Source: Onthophagus taurus
Taxonomy: Eukaryota > Arthropoda > Insecta > Coleoptera > Scarabaeidae
Direction of reading: 5' to 3'
Length of the DNA: 64,000 bases
Assembly (NCBI RefSeq): GCF_036711975.1
Contig: NC_091967.1
Span: forward strand, 6,014,001 to 6,078,000
Below are positions 33,888 to 46,504 of this stretch, one piece after another (within the stretch, counting starts at the first letter, position 1; each line of letters starts with the position of its first letter). A program made the translations under genes and the position numbers. Below the pieces are notes generated by a model. The model was not told where the DNA came from. It worked only from the letters and a program-made list of their open reading frames with translations, and did no database searches.

Positions 33888-35121
33888 ATGGTTAAAAAAT
33901 CGCAAAAACGGAAATTGCAAGACACCAAAGTTGAAGAAATAGTTGCGCTTCCATCAAAACGATCATCGGATGAACCAATACCGAAGAAAGTAAGTTGTAG
34001 GAAACATAACCTCATTGTTTTAAACCAGCAATTTTCTTATAGGTGAAATGGATTAATAAACAACGCGTTATGGTTTTTGCTTCCCGTGGTATTAGTTTTC
34101 GGGATAGACACTTAATGGAAGATTTAAAGAAATTGATGCCTCATCATAAGCCAGAATCAAAAATGGAAAGATCAAAGACTTTATCGGTAATCAATGAAAT
34201 GTGCGAAATGAAAAACTGCAATAAAGCGGTCATGTTTGAAGGTCGAAAAAAGAAGGATTTGTATTTATGGATGTCTAATGTTCCGAGTGGTCCTTCCGTA
34301 AAATTTTTTGTGGAAAATAGTGAGTTGATTAATAATTTCATTTTAAACAATTATTAATATTTGTAATTTATTTAGTTTACACAATGGCTGAATTAAAAAT
34401 GACTGGAAATTGTCTACGAGGATCCCGTCCCTTATTATCATTTGACCCAACTTTTGAAGAAAAGCCCCATTATTCCCTTTTAAAAGAAATTTTATCACAA
34501 ATATTTTCTGTTCCAAATCATCACCCAAAAAGTCAACCATTCTTTGACCACGTTTACACTTTTACCATCTTAGACAACAGAATCTGGTTTAGAAATTTCC
34601 AAATTTTATCTGAAGATGGTGCTCTAGCGGAAATTGGGCCCCGTTTTGTGTTAAATCCCGTCAAAATCTTTTCGGGTAGTTTTGGCGGTGTTGCTTTATG
34701 GGAAAATCCCAACTATATCAGTCCAGCAAAGTTCCGATTACAATTTAAATTGAGCACCAAGAATCGCTACATGAACCGGTTACAACAAAAGGTTCATGCC
34801 GAAGCCACAAAACCTAAAGAAAGTTATAAATTCCATCCATGGCATGGAGATACCAGGGAAATTGCTCAAAATTTAATGGAAGTGGAAAATGCGAAAAATG
34901 AAAATTGCGAAAACGAAGGGAAAGAGGTTAAAAATGATGATGGTGAAGATATTAAAGAGGTAAAACGGGTTAAAAAAGTTGGGAAAATGACAATAAAAAA
35001 AGATGGAGTTAAAAATGGAAAAATAGTGAAGAAAAAAGGGGTTATTGTAAAGAAAAATCGTGTGAATATTCGAAAAAAAGTAGGTGTTAATAAGAAGAAT
35101 GCTAAAAATGTTAAGAAATAA
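33888..35121 (+). CDS. Brx1: Ribosome biogenesis protein BRX1 (Brix domain)
   Basis: Three exons, 33888-33989, 34043-34319 and 34376-35121, encode 374 residues. The Brix domain begins around residue 35 (VKWINKQRVMVFASRGISFR). It continues through DLKKLMPHHKPESKMER, the junction-restored VENIYTMAELKMTGNCL, SRPLLSFDPTF, HHPKSQPFFDHVYTFT and DNRIWFRNFQI to IGPRFVLNPVKIFSGSFGG. Brx1 joins 5S RNP and 27S pre-rRNA steps of 60S assembly in the nucleolus. The last 80 residues or so form a long Lys/Asn/Val-rich tail beyond the usual family end. That tail may be a nucleolar-retention extension; its repetitive basic makeup has no other recognisable motif. Confidence 0.96.
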
Positions 35122-35252
35122 ATAAGTTGGGTTAATTAAGAATAAAACTGAAACTTAATAAATAATTAAATTCTTTTAACATGAGTTTTTAAAATTGTAG
35201 GTTAGAAAACTGTCAAATTTGAAATATAAAGCTGATATAAGAAATGTTAGTT

Positions 35253-36330
35253 ATACAGAGTGTATTTGAATGACTGCAACAAATTTCAAGGGGTGATTCT
35301 TTAGTGAATATTAAGGGTACTTTGATATATGGACCATGAGGCTCCCCTAAGGAGCTACACCCCTCCAAAAATGTTGGTTTAATTTTTTTTTCACAAAAAC
35401 CATAAACACTAAGAAAATGAAATTTAGGGAATATGTTTAACTCATAATAGGACACGTTTTGCCCTGTTTGTACTTTCAACCTACTCTTCTAAACTACTAA
35501 ATGTAACCACCCCCGGTCCAATTATGCCTAGATTTTTTTTATGAAGATGATAAATACATTGGAAAAATTTCGCTTAGATTAGATAAAACTATTCTAAAAC
35601 TTTTTTGTCTCTCTGATGTTCTTCTAAAATTTAATAATTTCTGAGAAAAAAAATAATTAAGCAAACACTAACTGCAAAGCTGTAGGGTTGTTAATCGAAA
35701 GTTGGAATGAATTTTTAATGAAAAAATCTTAGTAGGCTTTGCAATCTTTGTCAGAAACATTTTTGACGTTTAAATGTCAGTGGTTTTCTTACTTTATTAT
35801 TATTTTATTTAAAATTTTGAAACGTCGCGTGAGCGAGCGTAAATGCGATAGAACTTTATTTAAAAATTAATTTGAAAAACAATAATAATAGTAAGAAAAA
35901 CTGACATTTACACGTCAAAATATTTCTGACAAAGATTGCAAAGCCTACTGAGATTTTTTCATTAAAAATTTATTCCAACTTTTGATTGACTTTTGATTTT
36001 TATATTTTTCTCAAAAATTAGTCGTTTTTGGAAAAATTTTAGAGAGGCAAAAAAGTTGTAGAATACTTTCATCTATCTATGTATAATTTTTCTAATGTAT
36101 TTATCATCTGCATTAAAAAACAATTTTAGAAAAAATGTAAAGAGTGTGGTTACGTTTAGTAGTTTAGAAGGGTAAGTTGAAAGTACGAAAGCACAAATAG
36201 TGTCAAAATGTGTCCTATTATGAGTTAAACATATTCCCCAAATTTCATTTTCCTAGCGTTTATGGTTTTTGAGAAAAAATAAATAAATAAACCAAAATTT
36301 TCTGCCATTTTTAAAGAATATACACCTGTA
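35253..36330. mobile_element. Foldback (long inverted repeat) element, about 1.08 kb
   Basis: The outer ends read TACAGAGTGTAT on the left and ATACACCTGTA on the right, flanked on both sides by TA. The whole element is a long imperfect palindrome centred near 35840, with a GC-richer core around GCGTGAGCGAGCG. Arms show strong complementarity, for example GCTTTGCAATCTTTGTCAG (about 35736-35754) against CTGACAAAGATTGCAAAGC (about 35926-35944). CTCATAATAGGACAC (left) pairs with GTGTCCTATTATGAG (right). No protein is encoded. It sits between the BRX1 and RanBP3 3' ends. Confidence 0.85.
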
Positions 36331-36925
36331 TAACCATTTAAAAGTTGTTGTGCTTAGTAACAGGCATATACTAAAATTTCTCCTAGTTTAAAGAAGATTG
36401 AGTAAAAAATTCGCAAAATGTTGAGGTTAAAATCAAGCATGATAAAAATCTCAAGTTTGATTCCAATACTTTCTCTTTATATATGAGAAAGTAAAAAGTG
36501 TTATTCAGAAAAGATGTGTTTATTCTCTATAATTTTGCACAATGAATTTTTGATCATTAAACATTTACAAAAAATATTAACTTAAAAAGTAATTGAAATG
36601 ACAGCTAACTTTGACATCTACATTATAAATAAGACCAAATCGAGTTTTCCACGTTCAAATCAATCAAAAAAGTAGAAAGAAAAATTCTATGATCTATTTT
36701 TATTGCCTATATGTTTTATTTTTGTACAAAAAAGAAAAAAATCGCTTCTTCCTTAAACATAACCTCAAAGGTGTGACAAGAAATCATATGAATAAAAAGA
36801 AAATGTTTCAAAGTACACTCAGGGTTTTTAAGACGGTAGTCATTAAATTGTTTTTTTTTTAAATCTTAACCATTATAGGCGCATAAATTAACCGATAATT
36901 AAAAAAAAAAGATGCGTTAAGTCCG

Positions 36926-38389
36926 TTAAGTTTCTGTTGAACTTGTAGTTTCTTTTTCTGATTCTGGTTTTGTGGTTTCAATGCTCATCTTCCTTTGCTT
37001 ACAACTAGTGGTCTGTTCACTTTGCACACGATCTTGCAACAGTTTATGCAACCGCCCTGTATCTTCTATACTAGCCATAATTAAAAACACTTTTATATCT
37101 CCCTTACTATCCATTGCTGTTAAACGAATACTTTTTGGACCTGCTTTTTGTATCATCATATCAGCCCAAATCTAAAAATTATTTAAAAATATTACTCAAT
37201 TAAAAGAAAAAAATCTTATCTTACTTTTGTGTTCATTAAAACTCTTAAGCTACCAGATGTACGAAAAACAAGCCGACTTTGTTTAAAAGTTTTTTTATCC
37301 TCAACAACTTCACGATCATTTAACCGTAAATTTCCTCGCCCACGTTCTTGCCATGATAAACTTGTACTGTCATAAGCAAATAATTTACATGAAACATGCG
37401 TAATATTTGTTTCACCTTCTTCACCAGTTATAACCTCAACTTCATCATATTTTCGTTTAACTGCTCGACTTTCTTCATATTCCCTTGCAGATTCACTTAA
37501 TGATTTTCCTTCTTTTGATGATGTCCCAACGGCTTCAATGTTATTTTCTTTTATAGCACTACTAAAAAGTGATTCTGAGGTTCCGTTAGAGTTAGAACAA
37601 CTTGTTGATGGGCGACAATCATCAGCTATTACTCGTTCTTCTAAATTTTGACCAAAAACAAAATTTGTTTGAATTGGCTAAAATAAAAAAAAATAAGCTT
37701 GGGAATTATCTTATGAGAATTATATCTTACTTGGGTTTGAGTACACGTTGTAGTAATTGGTTTAATAATTTTGTCACTATCCTTTTGTTCAGATTGAACT
37801 AATGGAACAAATTTTAATCCCTCTCCATTAGAATTTCCACTTTTCCCAATATTATTTTCATTATTTCCATTCTTCTCATCATCAACTTTATCGAAACTAG
37901 TGACAAGATTTAAGCTGCTTGGTTTTAATTTGAAACCACTTGTAAATGTGGGGGGTTTTAAAATCGATTTAGTACGAGCGGGAGAATCTGTTCCTGATGT
38001 TTTACTTAGAAATGCATCGTTTTTCAATCGTGGAGGTGTCCCAGAATTAAGTTGTTTCGTGACACCAGGCACTGAGTACGAACTACCAAAGTGAGATTGG
38101 GTCAGAATTGGTTTTGAGACTGTGGGCGAGCAAATTCTTGGAATTTCAACTTCTTTACTTTCGTTATTTGCATTTTCTTCGCTTACATTTGAGGGTTTTG
38201 TTTCTTGATCATTAGTGGCGGACGCTTTTTCGCTATCTATAATGTAAATAAATGAAATTTATTGTGATTTTCTTTAAACATATTTATTGATTTAAGAAGA
38301 GGAACGTTACAATTAGGGTTTGTTTATGGGGAAATTATTGATAAATGTTTTAAAACAACAATAAGCATACCTGTGATACCGTCAGCCAT
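36926..38389 (-). CDS. RanBP3: Ran-binding protein 3 (RanBP3)
   Basis: Four exons on the minus strand, 38389-38371, 38236-37731, 37677-37225 and 37171-36926, encode 407 residues. The first coding exon is only 19 nt (MADGIT). A long polar, Ser/Asn-rich N-terminal region includes SILKPPTFTSGFKLKPSSL and one FVFG phenylalanine-glycine motif. It is followed by a Ran-binding domain: HVSCKLFAYDSTSLSWQERG, GNLRLNDREVV, QSRLVFRTSGSLRVLMNTKI and FLIMASIEDTGRLHKLL. The acidic/Ser/Thr tail is short. RanBP3 is a nuclear cofactor that binds RanGTP and helps CRM1 export. Starts divergently from SLC44A1, 491 bp apart. Confidence 0.93.
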
Positions 38390-38880
38390 TTTTTGCGATT
38401 CACTGATTGTTGCAGCATCTAGCGGAACTAAATGAACTAATTGTTTGACAGTTTGTCATTATCTCAATGATATTTTAAATTTTTTAAATATTGTCTCTAC
38501 TAAAAACTTTTATTAATAAACTCCAATAGAGGTCCAATTTAATTTTTTGTAAATCAATTTTCTTTTTGATGACTTCGAAATTAAAAAGTATGATACAAAC
38601 TAAAGATGGCGCTGTACATTCTGTATCGACATAATTTAATAATTAAAAAACAACTGAATAATTATTTTAAATAAATAATTTTCAAATTTTAGATTGACTT
38701 ATAATTATCTTATAAAGCAATAAATTTATTTAAAACAAATTTAATAAACTAAACTTAAGTTATTTTACCTCTAGATGTCGCTACTTATTAATATTTGTTA
38801 ATCATACGTCAAAAAAAAATTAAATGGCGGTCGATTAGTGTTTACAAACATTCAATATTTTTTTTCAAAATCGCACAAAA

Positions 38881-41800
38881 ATGGGTTGTTGCGACGCCGA
38901 AAAGGAGAATATCGAACAACAAACGACCGTCCGATCGTGTACTGACGTTTTCTGGTTGTTACTGTACGTGGTTTTCTGGTTTTTCATGGTAAATTAACCC
39001 CGCCTAACCCAAACATAACCTCTTATACATACTAAACTCTTTTCTAGGTATTAATAGCGGCTTTTTCGTTTGTGTACGGCAACCCAGTAAGAATAATAAA
39101 TGGATACGATTCATTTGGGAATACTTGTGGGTCAAAAAATAAACCAATTGGAAATCTGGAGTTATCAGGCCAAGACACAACAAATAAACCGTTTCTTTTA
39201 TTCTACGATGTACATGAATTAAAAACGTCTTTAAAAGTGTGCGTGGAAGAGTGTCCAAGGAAAAAATTGGAAAAATTGGATGATATTTATCAGTATAATA
39301 AAAATACTCGAGTTGAGTTGTGTAAATATAATTTTCAATATGAGGATATTAAAAATAATACTGTTAAGCATAAAGAATCTATTTTGAGTGGGTCTTTAGG
39401 ACCATGTCCATCTTTACCTATTTACGAAAGGTGAGATGTTTTTAAAATAAAATTATAACCTTAATATTTTTTTTTAGTATTTCCGTTTTAAACCGTTGCG
39501 TGCCGAAGTTTGTAAATGACGTATCAGAAGTAGTTTTAAGCAATTTTTATGATCTTTTAAATAATTGGGATACTCTGGAACAAATTTTGGGTGATCTCTA
39601 TATCACATGGAGGGAAATCCTTTGTTTAACATTTTTAGCACTTGGTAAGGCTAAGAAAATCCTGCATTGTTGATGTTTTTTTTATGTATTTTTGGTTGCA
39701 GTAATTTCATTAGCGACGATTTGTATATTGCATATTTTAGCGCACATTGTTTCCTATGTAATAATGATTTTAGTTAGTGTAGCTAGTGTAGCGGGAACTA
39801 GTTTTTTATGGTATACTTACATTGAAATTAAGTATGACTTGAATAATAAAATGGAAAATGATAAAGATAAGATTTTATTAGAATCTATTAGAAATGGCAC
39901 TGCTTTTTTCTGGTATTCCATAATAGCAACAATAATCACCGTAAGATTTCTGTGATGAAAATTAAAAGATGCTAAAGATTTTTGTTTGTATTTTATAGGT
40001 TATACTTTTAATTTTAATCATTTTCATGAGGAAAAAAGTCGACTTTTTAGCTGAACTTTTCAAAGACACTTCAAAATGTTTATTGAGCATCCCCGCCTTA
40101 TTTCTTCAACCTTTAATAACTTTTGTGATTTTGCTCGGATTTTTCGCTTTCTGGGTTTTTGTGATTGTAATTTTCCTTTTATTTTTATCTTGTAAACCGG
40201 TGTTAATCTCATTTTTTTAGCTTTGTCTTGCAACTTCATATTATCCAGGTGTTAATGGAATTCCAACGAAATTTATGCCCGGACCAAACGTTTCTACAAG
40301 TGAATTAGCTACTGAAACTAGTATTCCCAGAGATATACCCGCAGAAACAAGCAGTAAAATCAAAAATTCTAACCTCAATATTTATCTAATTAAAAAAATG
40401 TTTTAGAATTAACAATTATTGAATATATTGATCCAATTTGGGTGAAATATATGTGGTGGGTGTATTTTGTAGGTTTAATATGGACGTCAGAGTTTATTAT
40501 GGGGTGTCAATCGATGGTGATTGCTGGTTCTGTGGCTCATTGGTTCTATAGGTATTAATAAAAATATATAGCAAATTTCCCTTAAGATGCAATATACAAA
40601 AATATATTCCCATATATACCTACTTATTTTGTCCAGCATAAGATGCAACATGTCAATATAATTTGACATTACAGTAAAACGTCCATATAACTATAATTTC
40701 TTGTATATGGAGGCTTTATTATTATTTTAATATATGAAATATGACACCAATTTCCTCCTTTAAAATGTTTATTTGTAAACCATTACAAATAATATATCAG
40801 TCTTTTATAAATTTCTTACCTAAAGTAACAAATAATTACATTTTTACACAAATAAAAAACAGATTTATTTTCTTACACTTAAACCACAACATGCAGAATA
40901 TGATTCTTACCCAACAACTTTTCACCAATTTTATAATTATTGATCATTTCTTATTATACTTTTCTTGATATAGGTATGCATCTTAACACGTTTACAAATC
41001 AGGTCTTTTTGGTAATTCATAACAAGGTCAATTGCAATTCTATTCTTTGTTGGAAACCTGTTTTCATCTCCCTTACTCCATCATATAAGTAATTTATTTA
41101 AAATATCCGCATAATACGCCCCTAGTCCATATAATGGATTAATACTGGGAACGCAATGTCCGTTATAGTTCAATAAAAATGTACAACAATCTAGGGCTGA
41201 ATAACAAATAAAACTGGACTAACGCTAGCACTAGAACTAACAGCATTCCGTTTAGCTCTCTAGTTAGCATAAGAACACGTAGTTATTATAAGCATTTTAT
41301 TGTTTTTTAATATTTACACTTTTCCCTCCTACTATACATTCTACTATACAGGTAATTTAAATTCGACCCCCACCATAGGGATCTCAGAAACCATAAGATA
41401 TAGAAATGGTCATGGGGGCAGTTGCGTATCTTAGAGCTCATCATTTTTCAACTCATCGTCCGCCCAGTCCACCTATTCCCCCTCTCCTCATTACCACAGC
41501 GGAATCTGGCCACCAATCTCTTCTCTTCATCATCCCGCTCCATCAACTAATATTTTGGCAGTTCCTCTGTCACTACATTCGTCTCCACATTTCACATCTC
41601 GATCCCAGTTAGTGAGTATCCCGCTCTTCTATAATATTCTTACCTGTCTCTTTGCCCATAGATCAGCCTCCTTTCCTTAATTTCCCTCCAGCACTCTCCC
41701 AGGGTTCTGCAATGTGGTCTTGCTTCTATCATTTCCTCATACTTCACTGCTCTTCTCCCCGCCTCCACCCTTACTGCCTCCATCTTAACCTCCCCCTCAC

Positions 41801-43470
41801 TACATACCCTGGGGTCTCCCTTACCAACCTTAGTACCCATCTCCAATATCGTGTTTGTATATCTTCCAGTAAACCTTGTTCTCTCCATCCCCATACTTCT
41901 GCGCCGTACAGCATTGTGCTCCTTACCAAGCCATCAAACATAACCTTTCTTTTTCCCACGTCTCTCCCAAAAGTTCTTTCTCCCCATCCCCAAACTTGTC
42001 CCATTACCCTGTTCGCTCTTTTTGCCATCACCCTCACGTGCGCCCCGACCTTATTACTTTCGGACACTTACCAATTTTTTCACACGTAGGTCTACTGTTA
42101 GTTCTAGTTTTACACTATGACTAGAACTAACATAAGACCTAGAATCATTCAGGTTTAGCCATCTTGAGAGACGTGCGGCTAAACCCGAATGTTTCTAATT
42201 CTAAGTCTAGTGTTAGTTCTAATTTTAATTGTTATTCAGCGTTATATTGTGGTATATTTTTATTGGACGCAATTTAGAACTAACAGTAGACTTAGAACCA
42301 GTATTATTCTGGTTTAGCCGTTCGTCTCTTAAGACGGCCGAAAACTCAGGATTATCATAAGGACGTCACATTTTCCAAGCAAAACTTTTACTTTACAAAA
42401 CTACCCAATACCTGTATTGGGTAGTATACCTACTATTAAGTTATGTTGCATCTTATGTGGGACAATGCAAGTGCATAATAACTATGGTGACTGCATTCAT
42501 TTTCATATATTGCGAATTATATGAAATTCCTAATATAATAATAAAATATATTGCGAAAACAGCGCATAATCAATTTAAACCGGTTTCTATATTAATGTGC
42601 TATTTTCAAAGTGATAAGTAAATTTTAATGCTGTTTTTGTTTCTTAGACATAAATATAGGGACAACTCGCATGTTTTGTACGCAATATCAAAGTTAATTA
42701 AGTACCATTTAGGTTCTGTGGCTTTGGGTTCTTTGTTAATTACAATCGTTAAAATACCCAGGTTAATTTTAATGTATCTCCATGAAAAGTGAGTTGCTGA
42801 TTTGGTTTAATTGCAATAAAGTTAATTTTGGTTCATTTTGCTTTTAGGTTAAAACGTAATAAAGATAAAGGAAGTGAATGTGCTTCTTGTGGATTAAAAT
42901 GTTGTATATGTTGCTTTTATTGTTTGGAAAATTTTTTAAGATATTTAAATCAAAATGCTTATACTGTTGTTGCTATTGATGGGGCTAATTTTTGTGCAGC
43001 TGCTAAAACGGTGAGAATTACATGAATTAACTATATAATAATGGTCTTTAAGATAATTTTTTTTTAATATTTTAGGCTTTTGAAGTATTAGTAAGTCACG
43101 CATTAGAAGTTGCAACAATAAATTCGATAGGCGATTTCATTTTATTTTTGGGAAAATGTTTAGTAACGGCCGTAACTGGAATGGTGGGACTTTACTTTTT
43201 CCGACAAAATCCCAAGTTGAATTTTTTTGCTGCCCCAACATTAATTGTTTGTATTTTCGCCTTTTTTGTCGCACATTGCATTTTATCCTTATATGAGGTA
43301 AGTTGGATAATAACAATGAATAGAAGCAATAAACATTTTTTTAGACTGTTTTAGATACTGTTTATTTGTGTAAATGTGAAAGTGGAGATAACGTTGGCGA
43401 AGGTTTACAAATGCAAAACTTGGAGGGTGTTACAAATGGAACTCAAAATCAAGAGTTGCAATCTCGATGA
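38881..43470 (+). CDS. Ctl1: Choline transporter-like protein 1 (SLC44A1)
   Basis: Eleven exons encode 664 residues: 38881-38988, 39048-39430, 39478-39644, 39702-39940, 39999-40166, 40221-40353, 40407-40551, 42648-42788, 42848-43010, 43076-43297 and 43345-43470. The N-terminus MGCC, then RSCTDVFWLLLYVVFW and INGYDSFGNTCG, matches CTL1. A Cys-rich extracellular loop (residues about 60-200) is followed by clustered membrane helices. Diagnostic segments are YMWWVYFVGLIWTSEFIMGCQ, IKYHLGSVALGSLLITIVKIPR, CCICCFYCLENFLRYLNQNAYT and VATINSIGDFILFLGK. About ten transmembrane spans are expected; the protein moves choline across the plasma or mitochondrial membrane. Intron 7 (40552-42647) is 2.1 kb and packed with repeats; the other introns are short. 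Confidence 0.94.
41190..42335. repeat. AACTAGAACTAACA hairpin repeats flanking the LINE fragment
   Basis: At 41190-41265 GGGCTGAATAACAAATAAAA leads into CTAGCACTAGAACTAACA. At 42086-42215 TACTGTTAGTTCTAGTTTT is followed by AGAACTAACATAAGACC, TTTAGCCATC, CGGCTAAACCCGAATG and TCTAGTGTTAGTTC. At 42225-42330 another arm begins ATTGTTATTCAGC. The central copy is itself a hairpin. Same family as 24771-25191. Confidence 0.65.
41390..42075 (-). mobile_element. LINE fragment in SLC44A1 intron 7
   Basis: Minus-strand frames read KRANRVMGQVWGWGERTFGR, then MFDGLVRSTMLYGAEVWGW, RYWRWVLRLVRETPGYVVR and AGRRAVKYEEMIE. This is the C-terminal thumb region downstream of reverse transcriptase that is common in insect LINEs (compare LVRSVMLYGVEIWGW and WVLGLDRRTPGYMV in active elements). 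It is CT-rich on the plus strand and broken across frames. Members of the AACTAGAACTAACA hairpin repeat lie on both sides, so it may have inserted between, or into, such a repeat. Confidence 0.75.
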
Positions 43471-44180
43471 AATTAATTCAAAGATCTGCTTTATTTATAA
43501 TCTATTTTATATTTAAAACGAATGTTGATGTTAAAATTAAGTGGAAAAAGTTAAAGTAAAGTTAAAATTTTTCACCAAAAACGATTTTTAAGGTTATATT
43601 TACAACAATTTTAGTACTTAATATTTAATTAAAATGGTTTTGTATTTTTGTACGTTTTATATTATAATACACAGTATTATTAACTATAATTTTAATTCAA
43701 CTTATTATGTGCAATCAATGCTTGTGAATTTGATAAATATATCAACAAATTATATATTTATAGCACAAATTAATCTTAAACATTAATATTTTAATACTCG
43801 AAATATTTTTAATATTTGTAACTGAATTATTTATTATTTTTTATAATAAAAGCACAATGTAATTAAAATGTGTCATTTTAAAATTATATTTAGAAAAAGT
43901 TATGCAATCCCAACATCTTTTTAAAAAATCCCACTTTCTAAAATAATGTAGGTAAATTTATTCAAAAACAATGATTTATATTAATAGTTCTTTTATGCTA
44001 AACGAATAATTCTCTCACATCGATTAAAATGTAAATTTACCATCATAACCTGAATGCAACCTTCAGACAAACCGTTTAAATAAAGAGAATTATATTAATA
44101 ATAAATTATTAATGCTGTATTATTATTACTATTTGTTTATATTTATTTATTATTAAAAAAAATTTTACGTCTTTTTTAGA
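43471..44180. other. 3' flank of SLC44A1
   Basis: Extremely AT-rich sequence after the SLC44A1 stop. Potential polyadenylation signals include AATAAA at 43846 and at 44087. No gene or repeat was recognised. Confidence 0.45.
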
Positions 44181-44243
44181 GATCTCCTTTCTTCATGTTC
44201 TTCTTGGCATCTTTGCATAAACATTGCAGGGCGACGCCACTGC

Positions 44244-44422
44244 AATGCGCTGTGACGCCGGGCGTCGGTTTCAACTCATCCCCCGCGCAGTTTCCACCCG
44301 TCAACCCCCTCGATAATTCGTCGGGGGCCACGATGGCGCCACAGTATCCGATCGACAACAACGAAGTGAACGAAGGTGGTGGTTATATTTTCACGGGGAG
44401 ACAAGAATTAATCAACAAATAG
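44244..44422 (+). other. Putative leader exon with a 29-codon ORF ending at the splice site
   Basis: A sharply GC-rich island in AT-rich surroundings. It opens after a pyrimidine-rich stretch and CATTGCAG, and closes at a near-perfect donor AAATAG|GTAAGT. An ATG in a strong context (GCCACGATGG, ATG at 44331) starts a 29-residue frame beginning MAPQYPIDNNEVNEGG and ending RQELINK. Its TAG stop is the last codon before the donor. The frame is also open for about 45 codons upstream of the ATG. It may be a first or early noncoding exon of the downstream WBP1-like gene, or a small gene of its own. No family recognised. Confidence 0.35.
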
Positions 44423-45499
44423 GTAAGTAATTAGTATTTAATTAAAAAAAATCTTTTTTAATTAAAAGAGCTTTATAAATAAATTAAAAATCAAACATAA
44501 ATATTAAATTGTTTATACAAATATATTTTTTAATCCTCTTACTGTGTGAGAAATGATTCCCTTAAAGTATACAAATAATAATCTCGTTATTTTTTCTTGA
44601 TTTTAATTAATGATGGCTCCATTAATTGTGGTGAATTTCTGATACGCAATAGAAACTTAATTATGACGATGTTCATTACCGGTTTGGTTGAAGTATCGCA
44701 TTTTTTTTGTTAAAATTGCTACGGATGTTGTTTGATGTGGGTGGGTAGTCGAAAGAGAAAAAGGAAACGGTGATGTAAAAAAAAAATAGTGACCGGTTGT
44801 GTTGTAAAGAGAAAGAAGGAGAGAGTTTTGGCCAGCTTCCAACTGGGTTAGCAGCCCCCTTTTGGGCGCACTCTCCTTTCATAGTCGAGGTGGTTCGGAA
44901 ATCTCTTTCGGTTTTCGGGGAGACTTACTATATTGCGCGGTAAAAAAGATAATATATCGATTTTAAATATTTAAATTACTATTAATGACTAAAATTTTAG
45001 TTAAAATATTTTTGGTGGATAATCTTTCAAAATATATAAAATTTTCTTTGTTTGAAAAATTCCAAGTTTCTTTATGCAAAGAGATAAAATTTTATAAAAG
45101 AAATTGTAATTTATTTGTTTTACAATGTTTTCTAGAGTTTCAATTTCCTTTCTCTTTGTGTTAGGATTCGGGAAGTCGTACGAAAAACACCGTAAAAAAA
45201 GTCTTGGTCGTCTCTATAGCAACGTTTGGACCAACTACTGAAGGTGGTTTCAAATTCACCCCCTCATTTTCCATGGTAGGGGATCGTCGACGGGAAAACG
45301 ACGAAACAGCGGAGTTCGGCGCCAAATGTTTGCAATCTGTAAACAAAACCTAGATTTTCTTATTCTTGAAGATTGACGAAACCGGAAACCCACAAACAAA
45401 TAAAGCAAAAAGGAACCGAAATCGAATAAAATTTCTAATAATAAAGAAAAAACCTCGCTCATCGATTTTTTTAGACAAATTTTTATTATTTTATTTAGG

Positions 45500-45593
45500 A
45501 AATTGTACGTGAATGGCCAGAATTTGTCGGGTACAACTGTGTTGTACTCAGGAATCACGAACGTTACGTCTACTGCTGTACTCATGACGACGG
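45500..45593 (+). other. Putative second leader exon of the WBP1-like gene
   Basis: Bounded by TTATTTTATTTAG|G on the left and GACGACG|GTAAGT on the right. Two of three frames are open. In one, the final codons are ATG ACG ACG, and direct splicing to 46980 would start the protein MTTQILVKSCDGG. In another, the exon continues the TAG-terminated frame of the 44244-44422 exon in phase and, spliced to 46812, ends EPLKKYFA. The third frame has a 24-codon uORF. I cannot decide from sequence which is used. Confidence 0.35.
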
Positions 45594-46234
45594 TAAGTTG
45601 GTAACAATGTAGCTCGTTAATTTTAATTGCCTTTTTGAATCAAAAGAAAAGAATGGAATAATAGCAGTAAACAAGATGCGAGAGATTTTACGAGGAAATG
45701 GGGTGTTCGTTTTGTTTTAGCAATTATTCCGTTTTAAAACGCGAAAAAATTCTTGTAATTTTTTTTAGCGGTATTCATTAAATTTGCAATTGAAACGTTT
45801 AACTCGAGTAGTTTGTGGATGAATTATAAATAACATAACCGAAGCGCATTTCGCAGATTTAAATCGATTGTTCGTTTAATATTTGTTTTATCGCTTTCAT
45901 CGAATCGAGAAATGAATGGAAGAGATTGACTTACGTACGAATCTTAGTACTAAAGAGGATTGAATGTATAAATATAACATCAATTATCTTAATCTATTAA
46001 CGCAATGCAATTTTAATAATAATTAATTGTTTTTTTAAGATTTCCCAGCATAAAATAGCTTGTTGATGTTCTTGTGGCAAACGTTTAGTAATGAAAGAGG
46101 TAGAAACGTGCTTGAATGCAATCTAAGTAGACTTTAAGAACCCTTTTCTTTGTAATAAAGGTTAAACCACAGAATAACTAGAAGAAACGACGTCGGTTGC
46201 TTTCATGCCAAAAGAACCGCATTTTTGTAATAAT

Positions 46235-46504
46235 TTATAGGGGAACAAGCACTACTTCATCAAAAGATAAGAATTCTTTAGGCTCAACAAAATGATAAGA
46301 TAAAGCATGCCTTTTGAAAAACTTAATTTCGTATTCATCACTTAACTTTTCAGTTACTTGAGCGACATACTGCCTCATTATATTATACTTACCCACGTCA
46401 ATGATTTCTCTATCGTCCTCAGATTCATTTGAAGAATTTAAATTGTCATTAGAACTGTCTGACTTCCATTCTTCACACTGCTCATCAAACGATTCATCAT
46501 CCAA
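46235..46504 (-). other. Unassigned minus-strand ORF in the WBP1-like leader intron
   Basis: An 89-codon frame with an acidic start (MDDESFDEQCEEW) followed by VGKYNIMRQYVAQVTEKL and YEIKFFKRHALSYHFVEPKE, ending LSFDEVVLVPL. The second half resembles a module seen in many repeated insect proteins of likely transposon origin (a YVGQV..VKFLKR..F.FPE pattern). It has no clear upstream partner exon. Probably a mobile-element remnant; no function assigned. Confidence 0.3.

Noticed and set aside
41652-42124. Plus-strand open frames in the SLC44A1 intron
   Set aside because: Reverse-strand shadows of the LINE fragment, which reads properly on the minus strand.
45210-45226. RFX X-box-like sequence (TCTATAGCAACG)
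   Set aside because: Only the right half-site fits the consensus; two mismatches in the left half.
45256-45585. 109-codon minus-strand open frame
   Set aside because: Antisense to the putative leader exon, no conserved motif.
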